This document shows, piece after piece, positions 33,334 to 41,367 of a DNA stretch of 64,000 nt. The stretch is taken from contig MWDD01000003.1 of the NCBI GenBank assembly GCA_002070375.1, positions 51,285-115,284 on the forward strand. The letters run 5' to 3'. Position numbers and translations under genes: made by a program. How positions within the stretch are numbered: the first letter of the stretch is position 1; the number at the start of each line of letters is the position of its first letter. This stretch comes from a bacterium ADurb.Bin157 (GTDB taxonomy: Bacteria; Muiribacteriota; Ozemobacteria; Ozemobacterales; Ozemobacteraceae). Below the pieces are notes generated by a model that was given only the letters and a program-made list of their open reading frames with translations, was not told the origin of the DNA and did no database searches.

Positions 33334-33813
33334 TTACTTTTTACAAAGTAAAACAACAGCATCACAAGATATTGCCAAGGCAGCACCAACAGAATCCATG
33401 CCTTCATTTGTTCCCGCTTTAACAGAAATTCTGTTTTTATCTAACATTAAAATTTCAGATAAAATTTCTCTGATAGAGTCCTTGTAAGGTAAAATTTTGG
33501 GGCGTTCACAATGAATAACACAATCAATATTACTAATAGAATAGCCTTTATCATCAATAATCCGGTTAACAATTTTTAGTAGTTCTGTAGACCTAATATT
33601 TTTATATGAGAGATCGTTATCCGGAAAATGTTCACCGATGTCTCCCAGCGCAAGTGCTCCTAGCATTGCGTCCATGATTGCATGTATAAGAGCGTCTGCA
33701 TCCGAATGTCCGAGGAGGCCTTTATCGAAAGGGATTTTCACGCCCCCCAGCCATAGATCTCGTTCTTCTACAAGTTTATGTATATCATGCCCGATTCCAA
33801 TTCTATACGGCAC
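33334..33813 (-). CDS. ispF: 2-C-methyl-D-erythritol 2,4-cyclodiphosphate synthase
   Basis: This 159-residue enzyme of the MEP isoprenoid pathway makes cyclic MEcPP. The zinc ligands are in G-H-D-I-H (Asp, His) near residue 9. The loop G-L-L-G-H-S-D-A-D-A-L follows, then A-L-G-D-I-G-E-H-F-P and a closing T-N-E-G-M-D-S-V-G segment. Length is normal. It overlaps dxr by 11 bases and is the last gene of the eight-gene chain that begins at accB. Confidence 0.96.
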   Translation of the reverse strand: MPYRIGIGHDIHKLVEERDLWLGGVKIPFDKGLLGHSDADALIHAIMDAMLGALALGDIGEHFPDNDLSYKNIRSTELLKIVNRIIDDKGYSISNIDCVIHCERPKILPYKDSIREILSEILMLDKNRISVKAGTNEGMDSVGAALAISCDAVVLLCKK

Positions 33814-34975
33814 TTTTTTTCTCCGCCTTGATCATGGATTTCGCAAAAATTCTTGCTTTATAATCAATCTCAATAAGCCGGTCAATCGATTTCACTTCGG
33901 CATTATTAAAACCGTGCAATGTAGTTTCTATCAATTGTGGTATTTCTATAAAAGTAATTATGTTATTCAAAAAAGCCTCAACGGCGACTTCATTAGCGGC
34001 GTTTAAAACACAGGGCATTATGCCGCCTTCTTTTCCTGCTTTTATGGCTAACTTTAAGCATGGAAAATCTTCAAATCTAGGCTCAAAAAAAGTCATATTT
34101 TTTGCGTGTAATAAATTAAAAGCTTTGAGTGGCGGCTCCCATCGTTCAGGCCAACTCAGAGCGCATTGGATTGGCAGCTTCATGTCAGGCCAACCCAATT
34201 GCGCTATTACCGACCCGTCGGAATATTCTATTAAACTATGTATAAGAGATTGCGGGTGAATTACTATGTCAATGTCTTCGTAGTCTGCTCCAAACAACCA
34301 ATGAGCTTCAATTACTTCTAACCCTTTGTTCATAAGAGTAGCTGAATCTATAGTAATTTTGCCTCCCATATTCCAATTGGGATGTTTCAGAGCCATTTCA
34401 ACCGTTACATCTTTAAGTTTTTCAGTAGGGAAGTCTTTAAATGGCCCCCCTGAAGCGGTTATAATAATTTTACTCAAATTAGGATTATTTAATCCGCTTA
34501 AACATTGAAAAATCGCAGAATGCTCGCTATCGACAGGTAATAAATCAACCTTATTCTCTTTAATCGCCTTCATAAATATACTGCCGGCTACAACAAGAGT
34601 TTCTTTATTGGCTAAGCAAATTCGTCGTTTTAATGCAATAGCTTCCATTACAGGTTTTAGCCCAGCAAATCCAACTATAGCTGCTAAAACAGTATCGACA
34701 TTGTTAAGGCTCACTGCCTCTATTAAGGCGTTTTCCCCTGTGCCAATTTTAATATTCGTGTTAGCAAGAGCCGCTTTAAGGTCTGCCTCATTTTTAGTCG
34801 AAGCTAAGGCAACATATTCCGGGTTGAATTCCAAAGCCTGTTGTGCTAAAAGCTGCCAATTATTACCGGCGGTAAGAGCTTTTATCTTAAGTCGATTTGG
34901 GTATTTTCTTACTATTTCTAAAGTGTTTTGGCCTATAGAACCGGTGGAGCCTAGCAAAGCAATATTTTTAATCAT
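33803..34975 (-). CDS. dxr: 1-deoxy-D-xylulose 5-phosphate reductoisomerase
   Basis: This 390-residue enzyme performs the committed step of the MEP pathway (DXP to MEP, NADPH-dependent). It shows the Rossmann motif G-S-T-G-S-I-G near residue 9, L-A-N-K-E-T-L-V, the metal site P-V-D-S-E-H-S-A-I-F-Q and S-A-T-L-M-N-K-G-L-E-V-I-E-A-H. All catalytic-loop segments look intact. It starts 1 base after the ispE stop and overlaps ispF, so the cell should make isoprenoids by the MEP route. Confidence 0.97.
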   Translation of the reverse strand: MIKNIALLGSTGSIGQNTLEIVRKYPNRLKIKALTAGNNWQLLAQQALEFNPEYVALASTKNEADLKAALANTNIKIGTGENALIEAVSLNNVDTVLAAIVGFAGLKPVMEAIALKRRICLANKETLVVAGSIFMKAIKENKVDLLPVDSEHSAIFQCLSGLNNPNLSKIIITASGGPFKDFPTEKLKDVTVEMALKHPNWNMGGKITIDSATLMNKGLEVIEAHWLFGADYEDIDIVIHPQSLIHSLIEYSDGSVIAQLGWPDMKLPIQCALSWPERWEPPLKAFNLLHAKNMTFFEPRFEDFPCLKLAIKAGKEGGIMPCVLNAANEVAVEAFLNNIITFIEIPQLIETTLHGFNNAEVKSIDRLIEIDYKARIFAKSMIKAEKKSAV

Positions 34976-34976
34976 A

Positions 34977-35855
34977 TTATAAATTTTTCTTGGTTGTATG
35001 CTCTATATAAACATCTACCGGGAGCCCATGAAGGCCTTTAACAGCCATTAAAGCCTCTCTTTTCTCTTTAAACAATCCGAATATAGCAGGTCCGCTCCCA
35101 GACATTAAAACTAACCCATTATTACCCGAGGAGAGTATTTCCTTAATCCGTGCTATCTCGGGATAGTTTTTTAGAGTAACAGATTCCAAATCATTAAAGA
35201 CGAGCTTTTTAAGAGAAGCTATATCTCCGGACTGATAGGCCGACAAAATTTTATCGAAAGCTCTTGCCTTTGATTCATTTGCAGAATGTACGAAATTATC
35301 ATAAGCCCACTTAGTAGAAACTTTGAGATTATTAGGCATTACTATAACAACAACGTAAGGAGTTTTCGGTGGCTCATGAAAAAACAGCTTTTCACCCCTC
35401 CCGTGAGCTAAGGCAAGCCCTCCATATAAAACGAAAGGGACATCTGAACCAATTGTTGAAGCTAAATCCATGATTTCATGTAAAATCACTGATTTTTCAT
35501 ACAATTTAGATAAACCGAGCAATGTGGCAGCGGCATTACTGCTACCTCCGGCCAATCCTGCTGCCACAGGAATTTTCTTTTCAAGTTTAACCCACAAATT
35601 TGGCTCAAGTTTATGTAATTTAAAGAAGCTTTCTGCAGCTTTATAAATTAAATTTGAGGAATCCGTCGGCACGTCTTTGTTATCGCAAAATATCTTAATC
35701 CCGGGCTCAGAAGTTTCTTTAAGAGTCAAAGTATCTGCAAGTGAAATAGTTTGCATTACTGTCGCAATTTCATGATAATTATCAGGGCGTTTATTTTTAA
35801 CCCAGAGTCCGATATTAATTTTAGCAGGAGAACTAATAATTATTGTGTTTTTCAT
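34977..35855 (-). CDS. ispE: 4-diphosphocytidyl-2-C-methyl-D-erythritol kinase
   Basis: This 292-residue GHMP-family kinase phosphorylates CDP-ME in the MEP pathway. It shows S-P-A-K-I-N-I-G-L-W-V at the N-terminus, the ATP loop P-V-A-A-G-L-A-G-G-S-S-N-A-A near residue 90, I-G-S-D-V-P-F and the C-terminal L-M-S-G-S-G-P-A-I-F-G motif. Length and motifs are standard. It lies between ispA and dxr with 14-base and 1-base gaps. Confidence 0.97.
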   Translation of the reverse strand: MKNTIIISSPAKINIGLWVKNKRPDNYHEIATVMQTISLADTLTLKETSEPGIKIFCDNKDVPTDSSNLIYKAAESFFKLHKLEPNLWVKLEKKIPVAAGLAGGSSNAAATLLGLSKLYEKSVILHEIMDLASTIGSDVPFVLYGGLALAHGRGEKLFFHEPPKTPYVVVIVMPNNLKVSTKWAYDNFVHSANESKARAFDKILSAYQSGDIASLKKLVFNDLESVTLKNYPEIARIKEILSSGNNGLVLMSGSGPAIFGLFKEKREALMAVKGLHGLPVDVYIEHTTKKNL

Positions 35856-35869
35856 TATTTTCTCTTAAA

Positions 35870-36769
35870 TCAATTTTTTCTTGAAATAAAAAAACCGGCA
35901 AGTTGCTCAAGCTTATCTGTCTGAAGCGTTAGCTTAGATAGTATATTTAAAGCCTGTTCTCTAATTTTTTGCGCATATATATGAGAATCCTTTATTCCGA
36001 GTATTGCCGGAAAAGTTGCCTTCCCCAAAACTTTATCTTTACCAATTGCTTTTCCCATTTTTTGCGCATCGCCTTCTACGTCCAAGATATCATCTGCAAT
36101 TTGAAATAACAAACCAATTTTCTCTGAATAATCTCTTAAAACATCAATTTCTTCATCAGTTGCGCCTGCTAATATAGCGCCAGTTAAAGTTGGAGCAATT
36201 ATTAAAGCTCCTGTTTTAGCCTTATGGATTTTTTCAATAGCAATCAAATCAATTTTATTATTTTCACTTTCCAGATCAAGCATTTGGCCGCCAATCATCC
36301 CCATACTTCCGGATGCTTTTGCAGCAATAGAAATTATTCTTATAGCCTTATCGCTTGAGATCCCATAGTTGGTCAAATCAGACAACCATTCGAAAGCTAG
36401 TGTAAGTAGGGCATCACCGGCCAATATAGCTGTGGCTTCCCCATAAATTTTGTGATTAGTGAGTTTGCCCCTTCTATAATCGTCATTATCCATTGCAGGC
36501 AAATCATCATGTATCAAAGAATAAGTATGTATAAATTCGAAAGCACAAGCAGCGCGCATAACTGCTTCGGAAGAAAAGCCAAAAACTTGGGCAGTAATTA
36601 TACATAAAGCCGGCCTTATCCTTTTTCCACCCGCTAACGCACTGTATCTTACTGCCTCGCAAAGATTTTGCGACAACTCACCCTTACTGACTAAAAGATT
36701 ATTTTCAATATACTCGTTGACTTTTGCTGATATATCAGACAAATAATGCGCTATATTTTCTGAATTCAT
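35870..36769 (-). CDS. ispA: Farnesyl/geranylgeranyl diphosphate synthase
   Basis: This 299-residue trans-prenyltransferase condenses IPP with allylic diphosphates. The first Asp-rich motif, D-D-L-P-A-M-D-N-D-D, is near residue 93 and the second, D-D-I-L-D, near 220, with G-G-K-R-I-R-P before the first. The 4-residue type of first motif (D-D-x-x-x-x-D) is typical of bacterial FPP/short-chain synthases; chain length cannot be set from this alone. It overlaps xseB by 4 bases, an order seen in many bacteria (xseB-ispA). Confidence 0.95.
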   Translation of the reverse strand: MNSENIAHYLSDISAKVNEYIENNLLVSKGELSQNLCEAVRYSALAGGKRIRPALCIITAQVFGFSSEAVMRAACAFEFIHTYSLIHDDLPAMDNDDYRRGKLTNHKIYGEATAILAGDALLTLAFEWLSDLTNYGISSDKAIRIISIAAKASGSMGMIGGQMLDLESENNKIDLIAIEKIHKAKTGALIIAPTLTGAILAGATDEEIDVLRDYSEKIGLLFQIADDILDVEGDAQKMGKAIGKDKVLGKATFPAILGIKDSHIYAQKIREQALNILSKLTLQTDKLEQLAGFFISRKN

Positions 36770-37056
36770 TTCCCATCCTTTTCAGGGTCAAAAGGTTGTT
36801 CAGAAGGATTAACAACAGATCCCAAGAGCTGCACCATTTTTTCTTCAGCAGAATCTAAGATTCCACTACATTTTTTATTAAGAGCGGTGCCCACCGCATA
36901 GAGTTTTAAACCGACTTCAAGTGGCGTACCTTCTTGCTCAAGAGCACAAACAACTTTTTCTAGCTTTTGCATAGCAGTTTCATAATCAAGAGCGTCTATT
37001 TGTTCATGACTCATTGCCGCTAATTCTGTTAATTCCTGAACAGAAATATTTACCAT
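36766..37056 (-). CDS. xseB: Exodeoxyribonuclease VII small subunit
   Basis: This 96-residue protein has the XseB helix pair with Y-E-T-A-M-Q-K-L-E-K-V-V (here starting D-Y-E) and L-E-Q-E-G-T-P-L-E-V-G-L-K-L-Y. An extra 20-residue N-terminal stretch precedes the usual start. It caps the large subunit in the ssDNA-degrading ExoVII complex. Its ATG shares one base with the xseA stop. Confidence 0.9.
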   Translation of the reverse strand: MVNISVQELTELAAMSHEQIDALDYETAMQKLEKVVCALEQEGTPLEVGLKLYAVGTALNKKCSGILDSAEEKMVQLLGSVVNPSEQPFDPEKDGK

Positions 37057-38294
37057 TATTTTTCTCCTTTGGCTATTTTGCCAACTGTCACTTCAGCTAT
37101 TCCATCAACAAAATGCAAGTCAAGTTTTTGGCTTTCTGAAACTTTATCAACAGAATTCAGCACTGATCCTTCTTTTGAGGTTACTAACACATATCCTCGT
37201 TTTAAGGGGCCATTAGGATCTAAAGCTTTTAAATTAAATTTTAATAATTCACAACGATGCCTTATTCTTTGAATATACATTTGAAAGGTCGAATCAAGTT
37301 CTTTAGCTACATTCATGACTTTCACATGTTTTTCCGCAACTATCAGTGAAGGTTTCACGAGGAACCGGCATTCAGCTAACCTTCTCAACGATTGCTTTTG
37401 ATAGCTTAAAATATTGCGTAAAGCTTTTGCCAACCTTTTTTGTTGCCTAGCAATATATTCTTTTAGTTCAATTTTTACAGGCACAACGATTTCGCCGGCT
37501 ACAGATGGTGTCGCAGCACGTCTGTCAGCAACAAGATCTGCTATTGTGACATCAGTTTCATGGCCTACAGCAGAGACAATAGGTTTAGTCGACTTTTCTA
37601 TTGCTCTTGCTACTACTTCTTCATTAAATGACCATAAATCTTCAATTGATCCACCGCCACGTCCAATTATTATTACATCGACTCTCGGATCAGAATTTAA
37701 ACGTTCGATTCCTGATGCAATTTCATCTGAAGCTCCGTTGCCCTGAACTTTCACAGGAACAAGATAAATAGGCATATTAATAAATCTTCTTCTAATTACT
37801 CTAAAAATATCTTGTATTACTGCTCCTCTTGGCGATGTAACAACCCCCACCCCTTTTGGAATCAAAGGTAATTTCATTTTTCGACTTTCATCGAAGAGGC
37901 CTTCATTTTGCAGTTTAATTTTAAGCTTTTCATAAGCCTCATAAAGAGCGCCTACCCCTGCCTGCCTCAGGTTATTGACAATAATTTGATACTCGCCGCG
38001 CTGTGGATAAACGGAGATATTTCCAAAGACCATCAAAAAATCACCGTTTTTAAAATTGACACCTATTTTTCGTCTGTTGGTTGCCCACAAAGCAGCTTTA
38101 ACAACAGCCTGATCGTCCTTCAAGGTAAAATAGCAATGCCCCGAAGATGCAACTACCAAATTAGAGACTTCGCCTTGCAGCCAAACTCCCGAAAGCAATG
38201 TGTCTTTTTCAACCAGCCCCTTAAGATAAGCTGTGAAATCCGAAATGCTTAAAACTTTCGCGGGAAATGGAGTATTTAGTTCAAATAGATTCAT
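37056..38294 (-). CDS. xseA: Exodeoxyribonuclease VII large subunit
   Basis: This 412-residue protein has an N-terminal OB fold (W-L-Q-G-E-V-S-N-L, G-H-C-Y-F-T-L-K-D), then the nuclease domain with V-V-T-S-P-R-G-A-V-I-Q-D, I-I-I-G-R-G-G-G-S-I-E-D-L-W-S-F-N-E and V-S-A-V-G-H-E-T-D-V-T-I-A-D. A coiled-coil arm and a C-terminal G-Y-V-L-V segment follow. It degrades single-stranded DNA with XseB. Its start overlaps the accC stop by 4 bases. Confidence 0.96.
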   Translation of the reverse strand: MNLFELNTPFPAKVLSISDFTAYLKGLVEKDTLLSGVWLQGEVSNLVVASSGHCYFTLKDDQAVVKAALWATNRRKIGVNFKNGDFLMVFGNISVYPQRGEYQIIVNNLRQAGVGALYEAYEKLKIKLQNEGLFDESRKMKLPLIPKGVGVVTSPRGAVIQDIFRVIRRRFINMPIYLVPVKVQGNGASDEIASGIERLNSDPRVDVIIIGRGGGSIEDLWSFNEEVVARAIEKSTKPIVSAVGHETDVTIADLVADRRAATPSVAGEIVVPVKIELKEYIARQQKRLAKALRNILSYQKQSLRRLAECRFLVKPSLIVAEKHVKVMNVAKELDSTFQMYIQRIRHRCELLKFNLKALDPNGPLKRGYVLVTSKEGSVLNSVDKVSESQKLDLHFVDGIAEVTVGKIAKGEK

Positions 38295-39658
38295 TTTTCT
38301 GTATAATCATTCAAAAATGCTTTCATATTTTTATCTACAAAAGCCGTCGAAAATTTTCCGGAACGAAACTCAGGATGTGACATCACATAGTATTGAAACG
38401 GTATTGTCGTTTCTACTCCTGAAATTTCAAATTCAAGTAATGCAGCCGACATTCTGTCTATTGCTTCTTCTCTGGTATTGGCCCAAACTATTAGCTTAGC
38501 AATCATTGAATCATAATTCGGGGTAATTTTATATCCCGGATAGCAAGCAGAGTCTACTCTCACCCATGGTCCGCCGGGGACAAAATATTGTTCGATATTA
38601 CCCGGGGAAGGCACAAACGAATTAAACGGATCTTCAGCATTTATTCGACATTCAATAGCCCAGCCTTTGGGTTGAATAATTTCATCCATATCAGGCAGAT
38701 GTTCGCCGGCAGCGACTCTAAGTTGCAGTTCAACCAAATCGTAACCGCTTATCAATTCAGTTACCGGATGCTCAACCTGTAAGCGCGTGTTCATTTCCAT
38801 AAAAAAGAAATTACCGGCTTCGTCAAGTAAAAACTCTATAGTTCCCGCGCTATAATAATCAACCGCTTTAGCAGCTAAAATAGCAGCTTCAGACATTTTC
38901 TTTCTTAGTTCCGGAGAAATAGCAACCGACGGAGACTCTTCAAGAAGCTTTTGATGTCTTCTTTGAATTGAACATTCTCTTTCCCCTAAAGCCACAACTT
39001 TTCCAAATTTATCGGCAATAATTTGGATTTCAATATGTCTTGGATTTATCATGTATTTTTCAACGTAAACTCTGTTATCGCCGAATGAGGTTTCAGCTTC
39101 AGCCTGAGCCATTTCAAAAAGCTTAATAAAATCTTCTTTTTTCTCAACGAGGCGCATTCCTTTACCGCCGCCGCCGGCCGTAGCTTTAACCAGGACAGGG
39201 AAGCCGATATTTTCGGCAGTTTTCAAAGCCTCTGCCGAACTTTCGAGATTATTCTGAGATCCCGGCATTACCGGGACTCCGGCTCTGTCCATAAGATCTC
39301 TTGCAACTGATTTTTGGCCCATTCTTTCTATTGCTTTTGAATCAGGTCCGATAAAGACAAAACCACATTTTTCCACGACATCGGCAAAAGCAGGATTTTC
39401 GGACAAAAACCCGTATCCCGGGTGAATAGCTTCTGCTCCGGCAGCCTTTGCAACTGACAAAATGTTTTGAACATTGAGATAAGAGAGGTCGGGCCTTGCA
39501 GGTCCGATGCAATAAGCTTCATCTGCCATTTTCACATGCAATGCATTTTTATCGGCTTCAGAATAAACAGCGACGGTTTTTATCCCCATCCTTCTGCATG
39601 TTCTGATTACTCTAACAGCGATCTCTCCTCGATTTGCGATAAGTATTTTAGAAAACAT
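38291..39658 (-). CDS. accC: Acetyl-CoA carboxylase biotin carboxylase
   Basis: This ATP-grasp enzyme carboxylates biotin on a carrier protein. Motifs: F-S-K-I-L-I-A-N-R-G-E-I-A at the start, the Gly-rich loop T-A-G-G-G-G-K-G-M-R, E-R-E-C-S-I-Q-R-R-H-Q-K, F-F-M-E-M-N-T-R-L-Q-V-E-H. I chose the ATG at 39658, which gives the canonical N-terminus and 455 residues, over an upstream codon inside accB. All catalytic residues I can check are present, in contrast to the carrier protein encoded just upstream, which lacks the biotin lysine. Confidence 0.96.
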   Translation of the reverse strand: MFSKILIANRGEIAVRVIRTCRRMGIKTVAVYSEADKNALHVKMADEAYCIGPARPDLSYLNVQNILSVAKAAGAEAIHPGYGFLSENPAFADVVEKCGFVFIGPDSKAIERMGQKSVARDLMDRAGVPVMPGSQNNLESSAEALKTAENIGFPVLVKATAGGGGKGMRLVEKKEDFIKLFEMAQAEAETSFGDNRVYVEKYMINPRHIEIQIIADKFGKVVALGERECSIQRRHQKLLEESPSVAISPELRKKMSEAAILAAKAVDYYSAGTIEFLLDEAGNFFFMEMNTRLQVEHPVTELISGYDLVELQLRVAAGEHLPDMDEIIQPKGWAIECRINAEDPFNSFVPSPGNIEQYFVPGGPWVRVDSACYPGYKITPNYDSMIAKLIVWANTREEAIDRMSAALLEFEISGVETTIPFQYYVMSHPEFRSGKFSTAFVDKNMKAFLNDYTEK

Positions 39659-39660
39659 TG

Positions 39661-40086
39661 TCAGTCTCCGATCTGCAAAATGCAAAGTAATTTGCCGTAG
39701 TCGACAATTTCACCGTCTGAAACGCAAACTTCTTTAATTATTCCGTTTTTCGGAAACTTAATTGGGTCTTTAAAGCTTATCCCCTTTACAAAACCAAAGT
39801 TATCTTCTTTTTTAATTCTATCCCCCACATTAATTGTTTTATCGGGGGCAACGTAAACTCCGACTTTGTCAGAAAAGACTTCGAAGTTTGTATTTTTATC
39901 AGTGGGAAGCACTTTGGAATTCATCTCGTTTTGGTTCTTATTGTCATCAGTGTGTTTATCTGACTTCTCAATTGCGTTGTCGAGAACAAATTTAAGTTTA
40001 TTGTTTTTTCCAATTTTAAGTTCAAATTCCGAGTATCCGTTTTCTGCGACCACTCGATAAAGTTTCTTAATACTATTTATTTCCAT
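39661..40086 (-). CDS. accB: AccB-like biotinyl-domain protein lacking the biotin-acceptor lysine
   Basis: This 141-residue protein has the AccB plan. The N-terminal helix and strand fit (I-K-K-L-Y-R-V-V-A-E-N-G-Y-S-E-F-E), then come a polar linker (40-72) and a C-terminal biotinyl/lipoyl barrel (73-141). The hairpin that should read E-A-M-K-M aligns without gaps to K-G-I-S-F at 101-105, so the lysine that carries biotin is Ser104. I checked the DNA: no frameshift or stop is involved. It may be a non-biotinylated regulator, like the BADC proteins of plants and cyanobacteria, or a diverged carrier. It is the first gene of the accC-xse-isp chain, with a good promoter and a GGGAG site. Confidence 0.85.
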   Translation of the reverse strand: MEINSIKKLYRVVAENGYSEFELKIGKNNKLKFVLDNAIEKSDKHTDDNKNQNEMNSKVLPTDKNTNFEVFSDKVGVYVAPDKTINVGDRIKKEDNFGFVKGISFKDPIKFPKNGIIKEVCVSDGEIVDYGKLLCILQIGD

Positions 40087-40117
40087 TTAGCAGCTCCCAT
40101 AAAAATTCAAGCGAGAA

Positions 40118-40147
40118 ATCCTACCACATATCTTGATCATTTTTCAA
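40118..40147 (-). promoter_or_regulatory. Promoter of accB-ispF gene chain
   Basis: On the minus strand TTGAAA (40147-40142) and TAGGAT (40123-40118) have an 18-base spacer. The leader is about 25 bases and contains GGGAG before the accB ATG. Confidence 0.6.
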
Positions 40148-40208
40148 TATGATTGCCTTAAGGATATTTATAACAAATATAAAAGCAGTATTTTTAGTAG
40201 CAAAACAT

Positions 40209-40237
40209 TTGACTTTATTAATAACAAATTATATGAT
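40209..40237 (+). promoter_or_regulatory. Promoter for secreted protein gene at 40286
   Basis: TTGACT (40209-40214) and TATGAT (40232-40237) have a 17-base spacer. The predicted transcript starts near 40244 and contains the GGAG ribosome binding site of the ATG at 40286. This excludes the longer frame beginning at 40133. Confidence 0.65.
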
Positions 40238-40285
40238 GGTTTTGGTGTTAATTCTTATACCGAGACGCAATTATGGAGACAAAAC

Positions 40286-41284
40286 ATGTTTAAAAAACTA
40301 GCTCTTCTCGTAGCTTTAATGGTAGTTCTGGCGATATCGTCAGTTGATGCTCAAGTAGATGTATTAAAACACATTCCACAGGATTCAGATTTTGTGTTTT
40401 CGATTAACATAAAACAATTGATATCGAACCCAAATGTAAAAAAATCCCTTGAGGAGAATTTAAAATCTAATCCCCAGCAGAAAAAGACTTTCGATGAATT
40501 CGTAGCAAACACAGGGATTGATCTTTTCAAAGACTTGCACTCCGCTTTAGTTTTCACTTCAGGGAAAACAGCTGAATCAACCGGAAAGCAAATGGCCGGT
40601 GCTATCGTAAGCGGGAATTTTAATCCTGAAAAAATTCTCAGTGCAATCAAAAAGGATCCTAATGCAGCTAAGGACGTCGAAATCGGCAAGCTTGGAAAAT
40701 TCGATGCAGTAATACCAAAAAATCCGGATGACGGTTATGGCGTGTTTTTAGACAAAAACACTCTTGCAATCGGTTCAAAGATCAGCATTACTTCTGTATT
40801 AGAAATAGCAGAGAAAAAAGCCAAAAACGTTTCTTCCAGAAAAGATTTTGCTTCTATTCTTAAAAACTTGAATTATAACGCAACATTATCCGGTGCCGGC
40901 CTGATGCCTGCGGAGTTAAAAGAAAAAATGAAGAAAAATCCTCAAGCGGCCGCTTTAGCAGCAATTGATTATTTCTTTTTTGATTTTACCAATGCAGATA
41001 ACATAGTATTAAATTTTAATGGCGAAGTTGATAAGAAAGAAAATTTAGACAGTGTTTCCACAGCTCTCAATGGTTTTCTTGCGATGGCAAAAATGTTTAC
41101 CGCTCAGGCTCCCGAAGCTGCAGAAATATTGAATACCATCAAAGTAACCTCATCAGGGAAAAGCGTTCAGATCGCTATGAACGTTCCGAAAGAAAAACTT
41201 GAAGAAATCAAGAAAAGAGTTGAAGAACGCGTCAAACAAATGAAAGAACAGGGTGCTCCCGAAAGAGAATTCGACAGGGAATAA
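40286..41284 (+). CDS. Secreted DUF3352-like protein
   Basis: The start at 40286 gives 332 residues with a clean signal peptide (M-F-K-K-L-A-L-L-V-A-L, cut near V-D-A). The mature N-terminus reads V-L-K-H-I-P-Q-D-S-D-F-V-F-S-I-N-I, the I-P-x-D-x-x-x-x-x-x-N pattern of DUF3352-type exported proteins. The rest has repeated helix-strand units and ends in a Lys/Glu-rich helix. There are no Cys and no enzymatic motif. A similar, longer protein is encoded at 4168. Function unknown; abundant expression is plausible given the strong promoter and the good terminator. Confidence 0.75.
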   Translation: MFKKLALLVALMVVLAISSVDAQVDVLKHIPQDSDFVFSINIKQLISNPNVKKSLEENLKSNPQQKKTFDEFVANTGIDLFKDLHSALVFTSGKTAESTGKQMAGAIVSGNFNPEKILSAIKKDPNAAKDVEIGKLGKFDAVIPKNPDDGYGVFLDKNTLAIGSKISITSVLEIAEKKAKNVSSRKDFASILKNLNYNATLSGAGLMPAELKEKMKKNPQAAALAAIDYFFFDFTNADNIVLNFNGEVDKKENLDSVSTALNGFLAMAKMFTAQAPEAAEILNTIKVTSSGKSVQIAMNVPKEKLEEIKKRVEERVKQMKEQGAPEREFDRE

Positions 41285-41302
41285 CAAATAAATATCATTA
41301 TT

Positions 41303-41332
41303 AAAAAGGCCGTTACAAAACGGTCTTTTTTT
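41303..41332 (+). terminator. Rho-independent terminator
   Basis: AAAAAGGCCGTT (41303-41314) pairs with AACGGTCTTTTT (41319-41330) with one G-U pair, loop ACAA, followed by more T. It separates the DUF3352-like gene from the TPR/barrel gene. Confidence 0.85.
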
Positions 41333-41367
41333 ATATCAATTTTCCCGATCTTTGCCGATAAGAACTT

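Noticed and set aside
40133..40285. Longer N-terminus for the secreted protein at 40286
   Set aside because: The -35 and -10 boxes lie inside this stretch, and the signal peptide and ribosome site fit only the start at 40286.
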